From: Nostoc sp. ATCC 43529
GTDB taxonomy: Bacteria > Cyanobacteriota > Cyanobacteriia > Cyanobacteriales > Nostocaceae
DNA: 64,000 bases
Assembly: GCA_003326205.1 (NCBI GenBank)
Contig: LWTK01000040.1
Location: 62,001 to 126,000, forward strand
Reading direction: 5' to 3'
The position numbers were made by a program, and so were the translations under genes. Position 1 is the stretch's first letter, and every line of letters starts with the position of its first letter. Below are positions 37,595-46,678 of this stretch, in pieces. The notes beneath the pieces were generated by a model. The model was not told where the DNA came from and ran no database searches. It worked only from the letters and a program-made list of their open reading frames with translations.

Positions 37595-38245
37595 ATGACT
37601 AATAAAATTAATGGTTCAGACACTTTCTATTCTTTGCAGTCTCAAGTAGATTTAGAGTTATTAGAAGCTTTACTAGAACCAGAGGATGCTGCCTATCCTT
37701 GGAATGTGGCTGACGAAGAATCAGAAGCTTATTTTCAAGAATTAGAACAACAATTCGAGATCCAAGATTTAATCGATGAAGATTTGACAAAGCGATCGCA
37801 AGATTTTTACAACCATTTAGATACACTTTGGTCTGGTATCTCTTTGGATGAAAGTGACGATCGCAATTCCCAACAATCAGTAGTGTTTAATCTCCAAGAA
37901 ACATTATGCAGTACTTTTTGTACCTGTGTTCCCCAAACATTACTGAATACCATTGCCACTAAAGCTGCTGAAATATTTGCTCGTCACCAATTAAAGGGCG
38001 AACAACTAGTTGAGTGCGTTCAAGCAGTACTGCCAACTTGGCCAGAAGAGGATCTTTTAGTTTTAGCCCGTCCTTATGCTTATGCGATGCGAAGCAACGA
38101 ATCACATAACAATCCAGCATCTACAATCGCTAACCTTAACAATCGGGAATGGACAAATTTATCAGAAATAGAACAAGCAAAGGTTAGTTTGGCGATCGCC
38201 TACTACGCTCTAACGCAACTCAATAAATACCAGTCCCAACCATAA
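37595..38245 (+). CDS. acidic hypothetical protein linked to the CHAT-FHA gene
   Basis: A 216-residue soluble protein I do not recognise. The N-terminal 100 residues are very acidic and probably flexible (LLEALLEPEDAAYPWNVADE, SLDESDDRN). From about 105 on there is a helical domain with two Cys close together (LCSTFCTCVPQ) and LKGEQLVECVQAVLPTWPEEDLLVLARPYAYAM. It starts 145 bases after the CHAT-FHA gene on the same strand with a ribosome site (GTGAGGCAAG). Position suggests a partner or substrate of the protease, which is inference only. Confidence 0.75.
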   Translation: MTNKINGSDTFYSLQSQVDLELLEALLEPEDAAYPWNVADEESEAYFQELEQQFEIQDLIDEDLTKRSQDFYNHLDTLWSGISLDESDDRNSQQSVVFNLQETLCSTFCTCVPQTLLNTIATKAAEIFARHQLKGEQLVECVQAVLPTWPEEDLLVLARPYAYAMRSNESHNNPASTIANLNNREWTNLSEIEQAKVSLAIAYYALTQLNKYQSQP

Positions 38246-38497
38246 CTCCAATCTAATATTATTTATTTTTTGAATAATTCAATTTTCGAGATAGCTAGGC
38301 TTATCTGTTGATATTGTCTTGATTTTTGAACGCTTACTCACTTTTAGTTTTTAAGTACGCAGACGGTATAGGTAAATAGAGAATAGCCTAATTTAATAAT
38401 CAGACCATCTATCCCAAGATATACATTTTTTACAATTGTTAGGAATTGGGCATTGGTTATTGGCCTGATCTCCTCATCCCCTGATTAGCCTCATTTC

Positions 38498-39880
38498 TTA
38501 TCTAGGCCCAAGAAATCGGGTAGCAAAGTTTTGCGATCGCGTCGGTGAAAGTGCCCGTGCTTTGAGAATTGCCGCCATCAAAAAGGCGTAAGATAGCACT
38601 CCAACAACTACCAAAAGCAACGCATTAATCGAACCAGTGGCATTCCAAAGGGCGTGGAGTGCAGAGGCACTCAGATAACCAATAGAAAGAATTTGCCAAC
38701 TTCTACTAGGTTTGAGCACAGCCAAGCCGATAAAATAGCCCAAATAGCCACTATAAGCCATGTGTCCAGCCACAGAGCCTAAAATTCGCGGAATTAGCAG
38801 TTGTAAACCCGCCAGTTGACCGGCAGCACCGATACCCACCTGTTGCGTGACATTTTGAGTGATATCCGGCACATATTGACCGAGAGTTTCCAACAAAGTG
38901 AAGCCCACAGCAGAAGCCGTTCCCAAGAGAATGCCATCTAGAGGTTCCCAAACGCCGATGCGTTCTCGCCAAGGTGAAGACAACATTCTACCGATGGCAA
39001 ATACTATGAGTACAGGCACTGCTTTGAGTAATTCTTCCATCAACCCAGCGCCAAAAAACATCCGTACCAGTAACTCTGTGAAGGTGGTAGATTCTTGGGG
39101 TGAGGGCAAGTTTCCAGGTAGGATGCCACGAAACACGAAGATAAATAAATCTAACAGCGGACTGAGCAAAATCAGCGTCGTACCTAATGCCGTAGCCATT
39201 AACACCCACCAAGGCTTTTGTTTACCGCAAAGTTGGTAAACAAAATAATAGGCGGCAAAGGCAATGTAAGTTGCGACAATTATTTGATTTGCCTGGGGAC
39301 GACCGACTGTAGCAAACATCAACACTACGAAGATTACAGTCAGTATTCCCGGTACGAGGTAAGCTTTGCGAGTTAAATCTTTACCAGTGGAAATAATCGG
39401 AAAAAGCTGAGTGAAGCTAACAGAATCGGGCTGCTTTAATTGCGTGTGGTTGTGGTAGTTGGTTGCTGAAGGCAGTGGTGCCAATTGGTTAACTGTCGTT
39501 GCCGGGGTTTGGGAGGTCAACTCGTACTCAAAAACGTATTGCGGCCCATCAGAACCTAAAGAAATGCGATCGCCTGGGTGCAATTCTTGACATTCATACA
39601 AGCGTTGTCCATTCAAATAAGTGCCATTAGCACTATTCAAATCACAAAGCACCCAGCTAAATTTGCTGTCTGGAGATAAAGACAGGGGACGAACCACCGC
39701 ATGACGACGAGATACCATTCGGTACATCATGGCATCCAAGACAACTTGGCAGCTGGGGTCGCGTCCAATTACTATCTCTTTACTGGGGGAGAGCGAGAAG
39801 CGAGATTCCGATCCCGAAGCTGCTCCATTACCAGACACTAGCCGCAGAAATGCATTATGTCTTGCGTTTTTGCCTGTCAT
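38498..39880 (-). CDS. FHA domain - PrsW-type intramembrane protease
   Basis: A 460-residue protein. An N-terminal FHA domain (about 20-115) carries GRDPSCQVVLD, SRRHA and LNSANGTYLNG, a complete phospho-threonine pocket. After a linker, about eight membrane spans form a PrsW/CAAX-like glutamic-type peptidase with MEELLK (Glu 282, Glu 283, Lys 286), LLETLGQY, GHMAYSGYLG and ASALHALWNATG, supplying the expected acids and His. PrsW in Bacillus cuts an anti-sigma factor. This protein would cut a membrane substrate recruited by phosphorylation. It converges with the PP2C/CHAT-FHA genes on the other strand; two FHA proteases side by side are unlikely to be chance. Confidence 0.9.
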   Translation of the reverse strand: MTGKNARHNAFLRLVSGNGAASGSESRFSLSPSKEIVIGRDPSCQVVLDAMMYRMVSRRHAVVRPLSLSPDSKFSWVLCDLNSANGTYLNGQRLYECQELHPGDRISLGSDGPQYVFEYELTSQTPATTVNQLAPLPSATNYHNHTQLKQPDSVSFTQLFPIISTGKDLTRKAYLVPGILTVIFVVLMFATVGRPQANQIIVATYIAFAAYYFVYQLCGKQKPWWVLMATALGTTLILLSPLLDLFIFVFRGILPGNLPSPQESTTFTELLVRMFFGAGLMEELLKAVPVLIVFAIGRMLSSPWRERIGVWEPLDGILLGTASAVGFTLLETLGQYVPDITQNVTQQVGIGAAGQLAGLQLLIPRILGSVAGHMAYSGYLGYFIGLAVLKPSRSWQILSIGYLSASALHALWNATGSINALLLVVVGVLSYAFLMAAILKARALSPTRSQNFATRFLGPR

Positions 39881-40353
39881 TGATAAGAAGTGCGTTTCTA
39901 AATTAATTCTTAAAATAATTTGGCAGCAGGACTAACCTTAGCCACATCAACAGCAGCATTGCTAAATCCACTATAGCTTCACTTACTGCTAATAAATTTA
40001 AATTTCTCGACGCAAAATTTCAAATTTTTTCATTCATCTATTCTTAATAAGTATTTCATCCACTGTAACTTTTTCCAAAACCTGGGTTGTTAGGCAGATA
40101 CATTCAGATTCTATGGCTTATCTACATGTTGATATCCTAGCTGCAAATTAAACCCACGGCAATTTATCACTAAATAGTAGTTTTTACTGCATTTAGTTAC
40201 GTTAAGAAAATATATAATTTCCACTGGTCTAATGTCAGTTATTTTTGCCACTAATGATTGACTAAGCTGTTGTGGTACAAGGAGTAATCAAAAAAACTCC
40301 CACAAAGTATTGAACAATAGGATTGATATATTAAGATTTCTGCTATCTCGTCT
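39881..40353. other. 473-base gap, promoter side of the FHA-PrsW gene
   Basis: AT-rich and without a supported gene. No repeat array or known RNA motif seen. Confidence 0.4.
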
Positions 40354-40956
40354 TTAAACAACTGTAGCCAGTTCTAGGTGTTCAATCTTAGTTCCAAGTA
40401 CTGTAAGGAATTCTGCTAACCAACGGGGATGAGCAGGCCAAGCTGGTGCTGTTACTAAGTTACCGTCAACTATAGCCTCATCAACAGGGATATCGACATA
40501 GATACCTCCAGCACTCTTGACATCTGGGCTACAAGCAGGGTAAGCAGTACATCTTTTGCCTTGTAATACATCGGCTGCTGCCAATAATTGCAAACCGTGG
40601 CAGATGGCGGCGATTGGTTTATTTGCTTGGGCAAAGTGACGGGTAATTTCTATTACCTGTTGATTCAGGCGGATGTACTCTGGTGCCCTTCCTCCGGGAA
40701 TTACCAAGGCATCGTAGCTTTCGGCTTTTACTTCTGCAAAGGTGGCATTTAAAGTGAAATTGTGGCCGGGTTTTTCGCTGTAGGTTTGGTCTCCTTCAAA
40801 GTCGTGAACTGCTGTTCGCACTTTGTCGCCAGCTTTTTTGTTGGGGCAAACTGCATGGACAGTGTGTCCTACCATTTGCAATGCCTGGAAAGGAACCATT
40901 ACCTCATAGTCTTCTACATAGTCGCCAACCAGCATTAAAAGTTTCTTTGCAGTCAT
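40354..40956 (-). CDS. DJ-1/PfpI family protein
   Basis: A 200-residue cytoplasmic protein with a flavodoxin-like fold: KKLLMLVGDYVEDYEVMVP, YDALVIPGGRAPEY (Glu-side elbow) and the nucleophile elbow AAICHGLQLL with its Cys and adjacent His. This is the PfpI/glyoxalase III-like branch. Possible activities are glyoxal detoxification, protein deglycation or chaperone action; no choice is possible from sequence alone. It is separated by 290 bases from narM on the same strand and is not clearly part of the nitrate operon. Confidence 0.9.
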   Translation of the reverse strand: MTAKKLLMLVGDYVEDYEVMVPFQALQMVGHTVHAVCPNKKAGDKVRTAVHDFEGDQTYSEKPGHNFTLNATFAEVKAESYDALVIPGGRAPEYIRLNQQVIEITRHFAQANKPIAAICHGLQLLAAADVLQGKRCTAYPACSPDVKSAGGIYVDIPVDEAIVDGNLVTAPAWPAHPRWLAEFLTVLGTKIEHLELATVV

Positions 40957-41248
40957 ATTTTTGCTACCCTCAGTTATTAATTAATTCTTTATCATTGGTC
41001 ACTTGCAAAGGACAAAGACAATCTTAACGTCTAAATTGGACATCTAGACGCATATCAGTTAATGCGTTTATACGCGAATTTATCGATATATTAGAGCATT
41101 AACTTTGCCATCATGCACCTTTTGAAGCCTACGAGTTAACAAAGTTTAACGCATCGTTGTATATTATTTACTAGTTAGGAAAAGGCAAGAGAAATCATTG
41201 CCTATTGCCTATTGCCTATTACTAGCTATAATTAGCAACTGAGGTTTA

Positions 41249-41701
41249 TTAAAGCAAATGAAATTCTGCGATCGCTCTGTTAAAGTTTTTGTTTTCATGT
41301 CCTGGGCGACTCAGTTTAATTAAGGCGAAACGCTGTAATGGTCTTAAAGATGCCCATTTTTGTTGTGTCAGGACTACTCCCATTTCTTGAGCTTTTTCTT
41401 TAACAGTGGGTGGTATGGTATCAGAGTCAAGCCATGCAGGATGGGGTTCTATGGGCAATTTGGCGGCTGCTGTCCCCGTGCGTTGTAAAATCAACTCCTG
41501 GATATATTCGCGGTAAGACTGAATTTCGGTTTCTGTAGTGCAAGGCAATTCGACTAAAGCTTGACGCTCTGCTGTAGTCATTTGATTCCAATCAGACAAT
41601 TTTAGCTTAATGCCGCAGGTATCTAATTTGCAACGCACCTGCATGGGAATACAACGCAGCGAATCAACAAAATCCGCTTCAAATTCAAAGAAATCTGCCA
41701 T
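41249..41701 (-). CDS. narM: nitrate reductase-associated protein
   Basis: A 150-residue soluble protein of the Nitr_red_assoc family, recognised by FEFEADFVDSLRCIPMQVRCKLD, LSDWNQMTTAERQALVELPC and the C-terminal WASLRPLQRFALIKLSRPGHENKNF. In Synechococcus NarM is needed for active nitrate reductase, and work in Anabaena indicates contact between NarM and NarB; it likely helps assemble the cofactor or iron-sulphur centre. It lies downstream of narB on the same strand with a PsiE-family gene between, completing the nitrate island. The 240-base spacer in front suggests its own promoter, but no GTAN8TAC was found. Confidence 0.88.
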   Translation of the reverse strand: MADFFEFEADFVDSLRCIPMQVRCKLDTCGIKLKLSDWNQMTTAERQALVELPCTTETEIQSYREYIQELILQRTGTAAAKLPIEPHPAWLDSDTIPPTVKEKAQEMGVVLTQQKWASLRPLQRFALIKLSRPGHENKNFNRAIAEFHLL

Positions 41702-41941
41702 AAGAAAGTATTGAAAATTGGTTTATCAAGAATCTTGGTTGAGTAACCTAAAATTTATGGGTGAGGGTGGTGAGTAGGGAATAAAGACTGTAAAATATAG
41801 CACCTTAATATAAATAAATACACAAGAGAGTGCAGGATGCCGACCCCAGAAGATTTATCATATTAAGATGTGTACTTAATTTACTTGCAAAGGGCTGTTT
41901 TTTAATGCACAACAGGTTGTTGCGTCTTTTATTGAACGTTG

Positions 41942-42400
41942 TTACCTGGAACTACTGAAACGAATTATTAAATAACTAATTGACAAGGCCAGAATAGCAA
42001 TACCTAGACCTATTATATCAATACCGCCAATTTTTTCTAAGTCAAGAATAATAATTTTTCTGGCAACAGCAATTAAAGAAGTAACAATAACTAACTCCAC
42101 CTGAAAAACGTGTTTTCGCAAATAAGCTGTTATATTTTCTAATATTTCTAAAGCAATTAAAATATTCAAAAACAACCCAAAAATTTTATATAATGTTGTG
42201 TTAAACTTACCGTAAGGGGCTGTAAATAATTCTTTGAAAATAAATACTCCTAAATCGCCGAGGGCTACTAAAATCACAACTACCATTAAAATAGATAAAA
42301 CCTTAGAAACCAGCACTTCTATATTTTCAATCATGTGCATGAAGTTCTGGTCTTTGGTAGTTCCTAAAATTGCCTTCAGTAGCCTTTTCATGTGCTGCAC
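41942..42400 (-). CDS. PsiE-family membrane protein
   Basis: A 152-residue protein with four hydrophobic helices (VLSILMVVVILVALGDLGVF, FNTTLYKIFGLFLNILIALEI, ELVIVTSLIAVARKIIIL, IDIIGLGIAILALSISYLII), typical of the phosphate-starvation-inducible PsiE family. The biochemical role is unknown; the name comes from regulation in E. coli, and cyanobacterial members need not respond to phosphate. It is wedged between narB and narM on the same strand, with spacers of about 265 and 240 bases, so it may be an independent gene. Start is ATG 42400; an internal ATG three codons on is also possible. Confidence 0.85.
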   Translation of the reverse strand: MQHMKRLLKAILGTTKDQNFMHMIENIEVLVSKVLSILMVVVILVALGDLGVFIFKELFTAPYGKFNTTLYKIFGLFLNILIALEILENITAYLRKHVFQVELVIVTSLIAVARKIIILDLEKIGGIDIIGLGIAILALSISYLIIRFSSSR

Positions 42401-42666
42401 CCAATTCTAAAATAAAATCCCATAGAAAAATCTAGAGGATTAAAAAAGATTACTTATCGATGCTTTGTAAGTTTTTTATTTCTCAGATTAAAATGGGAGC
42501 TAGTAAAATTTCTGATTCATCAAAATTTTACCTCTTTAGATATAGTAATTGGTAATAGCCAAGAGTTGAGACACAGAAAAATTAATAATAACTATCGACT
42601 ATTGAGTATTGACTAAATTCCCTATCGCTGGCTACCAATTCCCGATGGAGAGTTGTACTTAGCAGC

Positions 42667-44991
42667 TTACCTCTGTGAGGATTGGAGTTGATAATTTTTG
42701 ACTGTAGCTTCCAGAGAAATTGGTATCAACTGCACCGCACAGGCTTTCAATTCTGGTTGCAGCGAATCGGGGCAAGATTCAGGATGGGTGAGGGCGTTAG
42801 CTTCGGCATTATCCGCCCAGAGGGAACCCCAGTGCATGGGGACAAAAACCGTGCCAGGTGCGATCGCTTTTGTCACTTTAGCAGGAAATTTAGCTTGGCC
42901 GCGAAGCGATCGCACTTCTACATACTGATTTTCTACAATACCTAAGCGAACAGCATCACGGGGATGAATTTCGATAAACGCTTGGGGATGCATTTTGCAA
43001 ATTTTTTCAATCCGCCCGGTGCGCGTCTGGGTGTGCCAATGGCCGTAAACTCGTCCAGTAGTTAACACAAAAGGATAATCAGGGTTTGGTGGTTCTGCTA
43101 ATCCCTTGGAATAATATGCTCCAAATCGAGCGCGTCCGTCAGGGGTGTGGAAGCGGAGATTGGTGTAGAGGCGTTTGGAGTTAGGAATTGGGAGTGAGGA
43201 GTTAGGAATTGGGAGTGAGGAGTTAGGAGTTGGGAGTGAGGAGTTAGGAGTTGGGAGTGAGGAGTTAGGGGTTGGGAGTGAGGAGTTAGGAGTTGAAGAT
43301 TCTAATTCATCACTTTTAACTCCTAACTCATAACTCTTTTCTGGGTGAGGCCATTGAGTCGGACCTTGTGCTTGTAATTGGGCGTGGCTGATACCCGTCA
43401 TATCGCAGGGGCGATTTTTAGTTAGTTGGGCAAACTCGGCATAAACTTCAGCCGAGTTAGCAAAGGCAAATTCTTTGGTAAAACCGAGGCGGCGACCAAC
43501 TTCGGCGAAGATTTCCCAATCTGGTTTCGCTTCTCTTGGTGGTTGGCGGAAGGCTTGACACAAGGTCACCATACGTTCGGAGTTGGTCATGACGCCAGTT
43601 TTTTCACCCCATTGGGCTGCTGGTAGCAAAACGTGAGCATAAGCAGAAGTTTCTGTGGGATAATAAGCGTCTTGGTAGATGGTAAAAGGCGATCGCAACA
43701 ACGCCTTCTTCGTCCGTTCTAAATCTGGCATACTCACAGCCGGATTAGTAGCAGCAATCCACAGTACCCCTACAGCGTTATTTTCCAGCCCAGTAATCAT
43801 GTCCCAAGCAGTCAAACCGGGATGGGGCGAAATTTGTCCTGGCTGGAGTCCCCAGAACTCCTCAACTTCTGCACGGTGCTGGGGATTTTTTACTAGCCGA
43901 TAACCGGGTAATAAATGCGCCAAACCCCCAGCTTCACGTCCTCCCATGGCGTTTGGTTGACCAGTAAGGGAAAAAGGGCCAGCCCCTGGTTTACCAATTT
44001 GTCCGGTCATCAAGTGCAGGTTGATGATGGTTCTCACCTTAGCGGTTCCTTCTGATGATTGGTTCACACCCATTGACCACAACGACAATACCCGCTGTGA
44101 TTGACCCCAATACCGTGCTGCTGTTTCTAAATCTTCGATACTAATGCCACATTGACGAGCTACCACTTCTGGCGGGTAGTGGCGAATTACCTCAGCATAA
44201 GCAGGAAAATTGCTGGTACAGTCTTCGATAAACATTGTATCAACGTAGTTCCAGCGCATCAACAAATGAGCGATACCGTTTAACAAGTCGATATCTGTAC
44301 CTGGACGAATGGCTAAATGCAAATCTGCGGCTTCTGCGGTTGGTGTGCGACGGGGATCAACCACAATCATTTTGACTTTGCGGTTCTTTTTGTGATACTT
44401 TGCCAATCGGTTGAAAGCGATGGGATGACATTCAGCTGCATTAGTGCCAATTAAAAATGCACAGTCGGTTGACTCCAGGTCTTCGTAACAGCAAGGAGGC
44501 CCGTCTGAGCCAAAGCTTTGAATGTATCCAGCCACAGCACTAGACATACATAAACGGGAGTTGGCATCAAAATTATTAGTACCCAAACACCCTTTCATGA
44601 ATTTCTGGGCTATGTAATAATCTTCGGTTTGAAACTGACCAGAACCGTACATACATATAGCTTCTGATCCTTGAGTGAAACGCACAGTTTGAATGCGCTT
44701 GGTGATGAGATCGAAAGCTTCATCCCAACTAACACGGCGAAACTCTTGGTCTAAAGAGTCTCGCACCATTGGGTAATGTAATCTATTTTTATCTAAAGAT
44801 TCGGCGATCGTTGCACCTTTGACGCAAACCATACCCTGACTGGATGGATGAGCTTTATCACCCCGCACCCGCCAAATTGGATTTCCTTGGTTATCTCGAT
44901 TGGTTGCTTTGCCAAGTTCTGCTGGGGGGGAAACTTCTAGTCCGCAACCGACACCACAGTAAGGACAGAGGGTTTTGGTAAATTCACTCAT
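42667..44991 (-). CDS. narB: ferredoxin-nitrate reductase
   Basis: A 774-residue molybdopterin enzyme that reduces nitrate to nitrite with electrons from ferredoxin. An N-terminal 4Fe-4S site uses Cys 9, 12, 16 and 56 (LCPYCGVGCG and GMVCVKG); the bis-MGD domains follow (YGSGQFQTEDYYIAQKFMKG, NSRLCMSSAV with the Mo-ligating Cys, GTNAAECHPIAFNR, MGVNQSSEGT), and a molydopterin dinucleotide-binding C-terminal domain. Residues about 552-605 are a foreign stretch of tandem SSLPTPN encoded by 21-base repeats; the usual length is about 715-740. It is the last gene of the nirA operon, about 105 bases after nrtP. Confidence 0.95.
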   Translation of the reverse strand: MSEFTKTLCPYCGVGCGLEVSPPAELGKATNRDNQGNPIWRVRGDKAHPSSQGMVCVKGATIAESLDKNRLHYPMVRDSLDQEFRRVSWDEAFDLITKRIQTVRFTQGSEAICMYGSGQFQTEDYYIAQKFMKGCLGTNNFDANSRLCMSSAVAGYIQSFGSDGPPCCYEDLESTDCAFLIGTNAAECHPIAFNRLAKYHKKNRKVKMIVVDPRRTPTAEAADLHLAIRPGTDIDLLNGIAHLLMRWNYVDTMFIEDCTSNFPAYAEVIRHYPPEVVARQCGISIEDLETAARYWGQSQRVLSLWSMGVNQSSEGTAKVRTIINLHLMTGQIGKPGAGPFSLTGQPNAMGGREAGGLAHLLPGYRLVKNPQHRAEVEEFWGLQPGQISPHPGLTAWDMITGLENNAVGVLWIAATNPAVSMPDLERTKKALLRSPFTIYQDAYYPTETSAYAHVLLPAAQWGEKTGVMTNSERMVTLCQAFRQPPREAKPDWEIFAEVGRRLGFTKEFAFANSAEVYAEFAQLTKNRPCDMTGISHAQLQAQGPTQWPHPEKSYELGVKSDELESSTPNSSLPTPNSSLPTPNSSLPTPNSSLPIPNSSLPIPNSKRLYTNLRFHTPDGRARFGAYYSKGLAEPPNPDYPFVLTTGRVYGHWHTQTRTGRIEKICKMHPQAFIEIHPRDAVRLGIVENQYVEVRSLRGQAKFPAKVTKAIAPGTVFVPMHWGSLWADNAEANALTHPESCPDSLQPELKACAVQLIPISLEATVKNYQLQSSQR
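43178..43335. repeat. in-frame 21-base tandem repeat inside narB
   Basis: Plus-strand unit GTTAGGAGTTGGGAGTGAGGA occurs about five times, itself made of three heptamers, and ends with partial units (TCCTAAC, TCATAAC). Because 21 is a multiple of three, narB stays in frame and gains a Ser/Leu/Pro/Asn-rich loop. Confidence 0.9.
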
Positions 44992-45013
44992 GGTAGTTGT
45001 ATGGGAATAAGTT

Positions 45014-45091
45014 CACGCAGAGACGCAGAGTCGCAGAGAAGAGATGAAGAGAGTTTTATTCTTACTCTCTGTGTCTCTGCGACTCTGCGTG
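45014..45091. repeat. inverted repeat between narB and nrtP
   Basis: CACGCAGAGACGCAGAG at the left and CTCTGCGACTCTGCGTG at the right pair as a 25-base imperfect stem (22 matches) enclosing about 28 bases. It lies between the nrtP stop and the narB start and would fold in the operon transcript; the CGCAGAG motif is a frequent dispersed repeat in cyanobacteria. Confidence 0.75.
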
Positions 45092-45095
45092 ATAT

Positions 45096-46589
45096 TTATT
45101 CTTCAGTTAACAAGATAGTAGGCGACGTTTCTGATATTTCACTTTCATCGGTGGCAAAGGAATTTTTTGGCTCTTTCAGGAAAAAGGCACACATAAAGGC
45201 GCAAATTATTGCAGCTAAACCCATTGTGCTAAATAGTGTGGGTGCGTCAGTTAAGCTAAAAATTGTCAGGTAAATTACGCCGCCAAAATTACCGTAAGCT
45301 CCGACGTTACCGGCAATTTGTCCGGTGGCTTCTTTTTTAATTAAGGGTACGATACCATAAGTTGCACCGCAGCCAGCTTGGGCAAAGTAAGCGGCAAACA
45401 TTGTAACTGCGATCGCCAGCGGAATTGGCCAGTTACTATTAATAAAATGTACCATCAAGTAGCCAATACCAATACCTGCACTAATAATTGTCATTGTCCA
45501 TTTACGGGAACCAAATTTATCAGAAATTAAGCCACCACTAGGACGAGAAACTAAATTCAGAAAAGGATAGGTAGCGGCAATCATTCCAGCTACAACATGT
45601 TCTAAAGCAAAGGTTTTCTCAAAAAATGCTGGCAACATGGAAACGGCAGCAAGTTCTGAACCAAAGTTAGTGACGTAAGTAAATTCGAGTAATGCTACTT
45701 GACCAAATTGAAAGCGTTCGGCTGGTGCGTATGTTTTCTTGCCAGTTAAAAGTTCTCTGTTGACTTGCCAAGCTTTATAACTTTGATAAATAAATAATCC
45801 TGCTAATAATAACCAAGCAAGATACATTTGGCTCAAAGTTAAGAAGTGAATATTCTTTTGTTCCAAGCGCCAAGCTAATAAGCCGAGAGCGAAAATTAAA
45901 CCAAAATTTGAGACAATCATCGCCCAGAAACTTTTAATACTGGTTACTTCTAAAGCACCATTTTTCTTCGGTTTTTTGTAGGTTTTACCAGTGGGCGTAT
46001 CTTGGACGCTGTTGTAATAAATTACGCCGTAGATGGCTGCTATGATGCCTGTAAAAGCGATCGCTAATCGCCAATTAGAAGCACCACCAGCCAAAAAGCT
46101 GGTAGCAACTGCAATTATCGGCAAGGCAAACTCGGCACCAAAAGCCCCAAAGTTACCCCAACCGCCATAAATACCTTGGGCAATTCCCATCTCTTTCGGC
46201 TGGAACCATTCTGCCACCATGCGAATGCCGACGACAAACCCAGAACCAACTATTCCCATCAACAAACGACTGATGACTAATTGATTAAAATCTTGGGCGA
46301 ATGCCGTCGCCAAACAAGGAACAGCCGCAAATATCAGTAATATTGAATAGGTAATTCTGGGGCCAAAACGATCCAAAAGCATCCCAATAATTAACCTTGC
46401 CGGAATTGTCAAAGCCAGGTTACAGATGCCTAAAGTTTTGATTTGTTCGGGCGCTAAATCTAATTGTTTGCCGATAGTTGTAGCGAAGGGAGCAAAATTA
46501 AACCAACAGACAAAAGTCAGGAAAAAAGCAAACCAAGTCTGATGTAAGATGCGATAGCGATCGCTGAATGAAAATAGATTTTTAAGCAT
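45096..46589 (-). CDS. nrtP: MFS nitrate/nitrite permease (NrtP type)
   Basis: A 497-residue, twelve-span transporter of the NNP family. Signatures include FCWFNFAPF-like text near the start, ARLIIGMLLDRFGPRITY, GIVGSGFVVGIRMVAEWF and the late GNVGAYGNFGGVIYL (nitrate signature). It moves nitrate and nitrite by a single polypeptide. ATG 46589 is the proper start: the open frame to 46667 is made of repeated GGGGAGAT units translating to PHLPISP. It is inserted between nrtD and narB on the same strand. Cyanobacteria usually carry either nrtP or nrtABCD at this position, so finding both is unusual. Confidence 0.93.
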   Translation of the reverse strand: MLKNLFSFSDRYRILHQTWFAFFLTFVCWFNFAPFATTIGKQLDLAPEQIKTLGICNLALTIPARLIIGMLLDRFGPRITYSILLIFAAVPCLATAFAQDFNQLVISRLLMGIVGSGFVVGIRMVAEWFQPKEMGIAQGIYGGWGNFGAFGAEFALPIIAVATSFLAGGASNWRLAIAFTGIIAAIYGVIYYNSVQDTPTGKTYKKPKKNGALEVTSIKSFWAMIVSNFGLIFALGLLAWRLEQKNIHFLTLSQMYLAWLLLAGLFIYQSYKAWQVNRELLTGKKTYAPAERFQFGQVALLEFTYVTNFGSELAAVSMLPAFFEKTFALEHVVAGMIAATYPFLNLVSRPSGGLISDKFGSRKWTMTIISAGIGIGYLMVHFINSNWPIPLAIAVTMFAAYFAQAGCGATYGIVPLIKKEATGQIAGNVGAYGNFGGVIYLTIFSLTDAPTLFSTMGLAAIICAFMCAFFLKEPKNSFATDESEISETSPTILLTEE

Positions 46590-46600
46590 TTTAGTTCTTG

Positions 46601-46638
46601 GAGAGATGGGGAGATGGGGAGATGGGGAGATGGGGAGA
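46601..46638. repeat. tandem array GGGGAGAT between nrtD and nrtP
   Basis: Four consecutive seven-base GGGGAGAT-type units directly upstream of the nrtP start codon; they generate a false N-terminal extension in the open frame. Confidence 0.85.
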
Positions 46639-46678
46639 ATATTCATAACCAATGCCCCATACCCCATGCCCCAATTTT

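Noticed and set aside
43178..43335. Reading the narB repeat as a frameshift or gene break
   Set aside because: The frame is continuous through the array and both flanks are conserved NarB.
45001..45273. 90-codon frame opposite the nrtP end
   Set aside because: It is translated from the CGCAGAG inverted repeat and the complement of nrtP.
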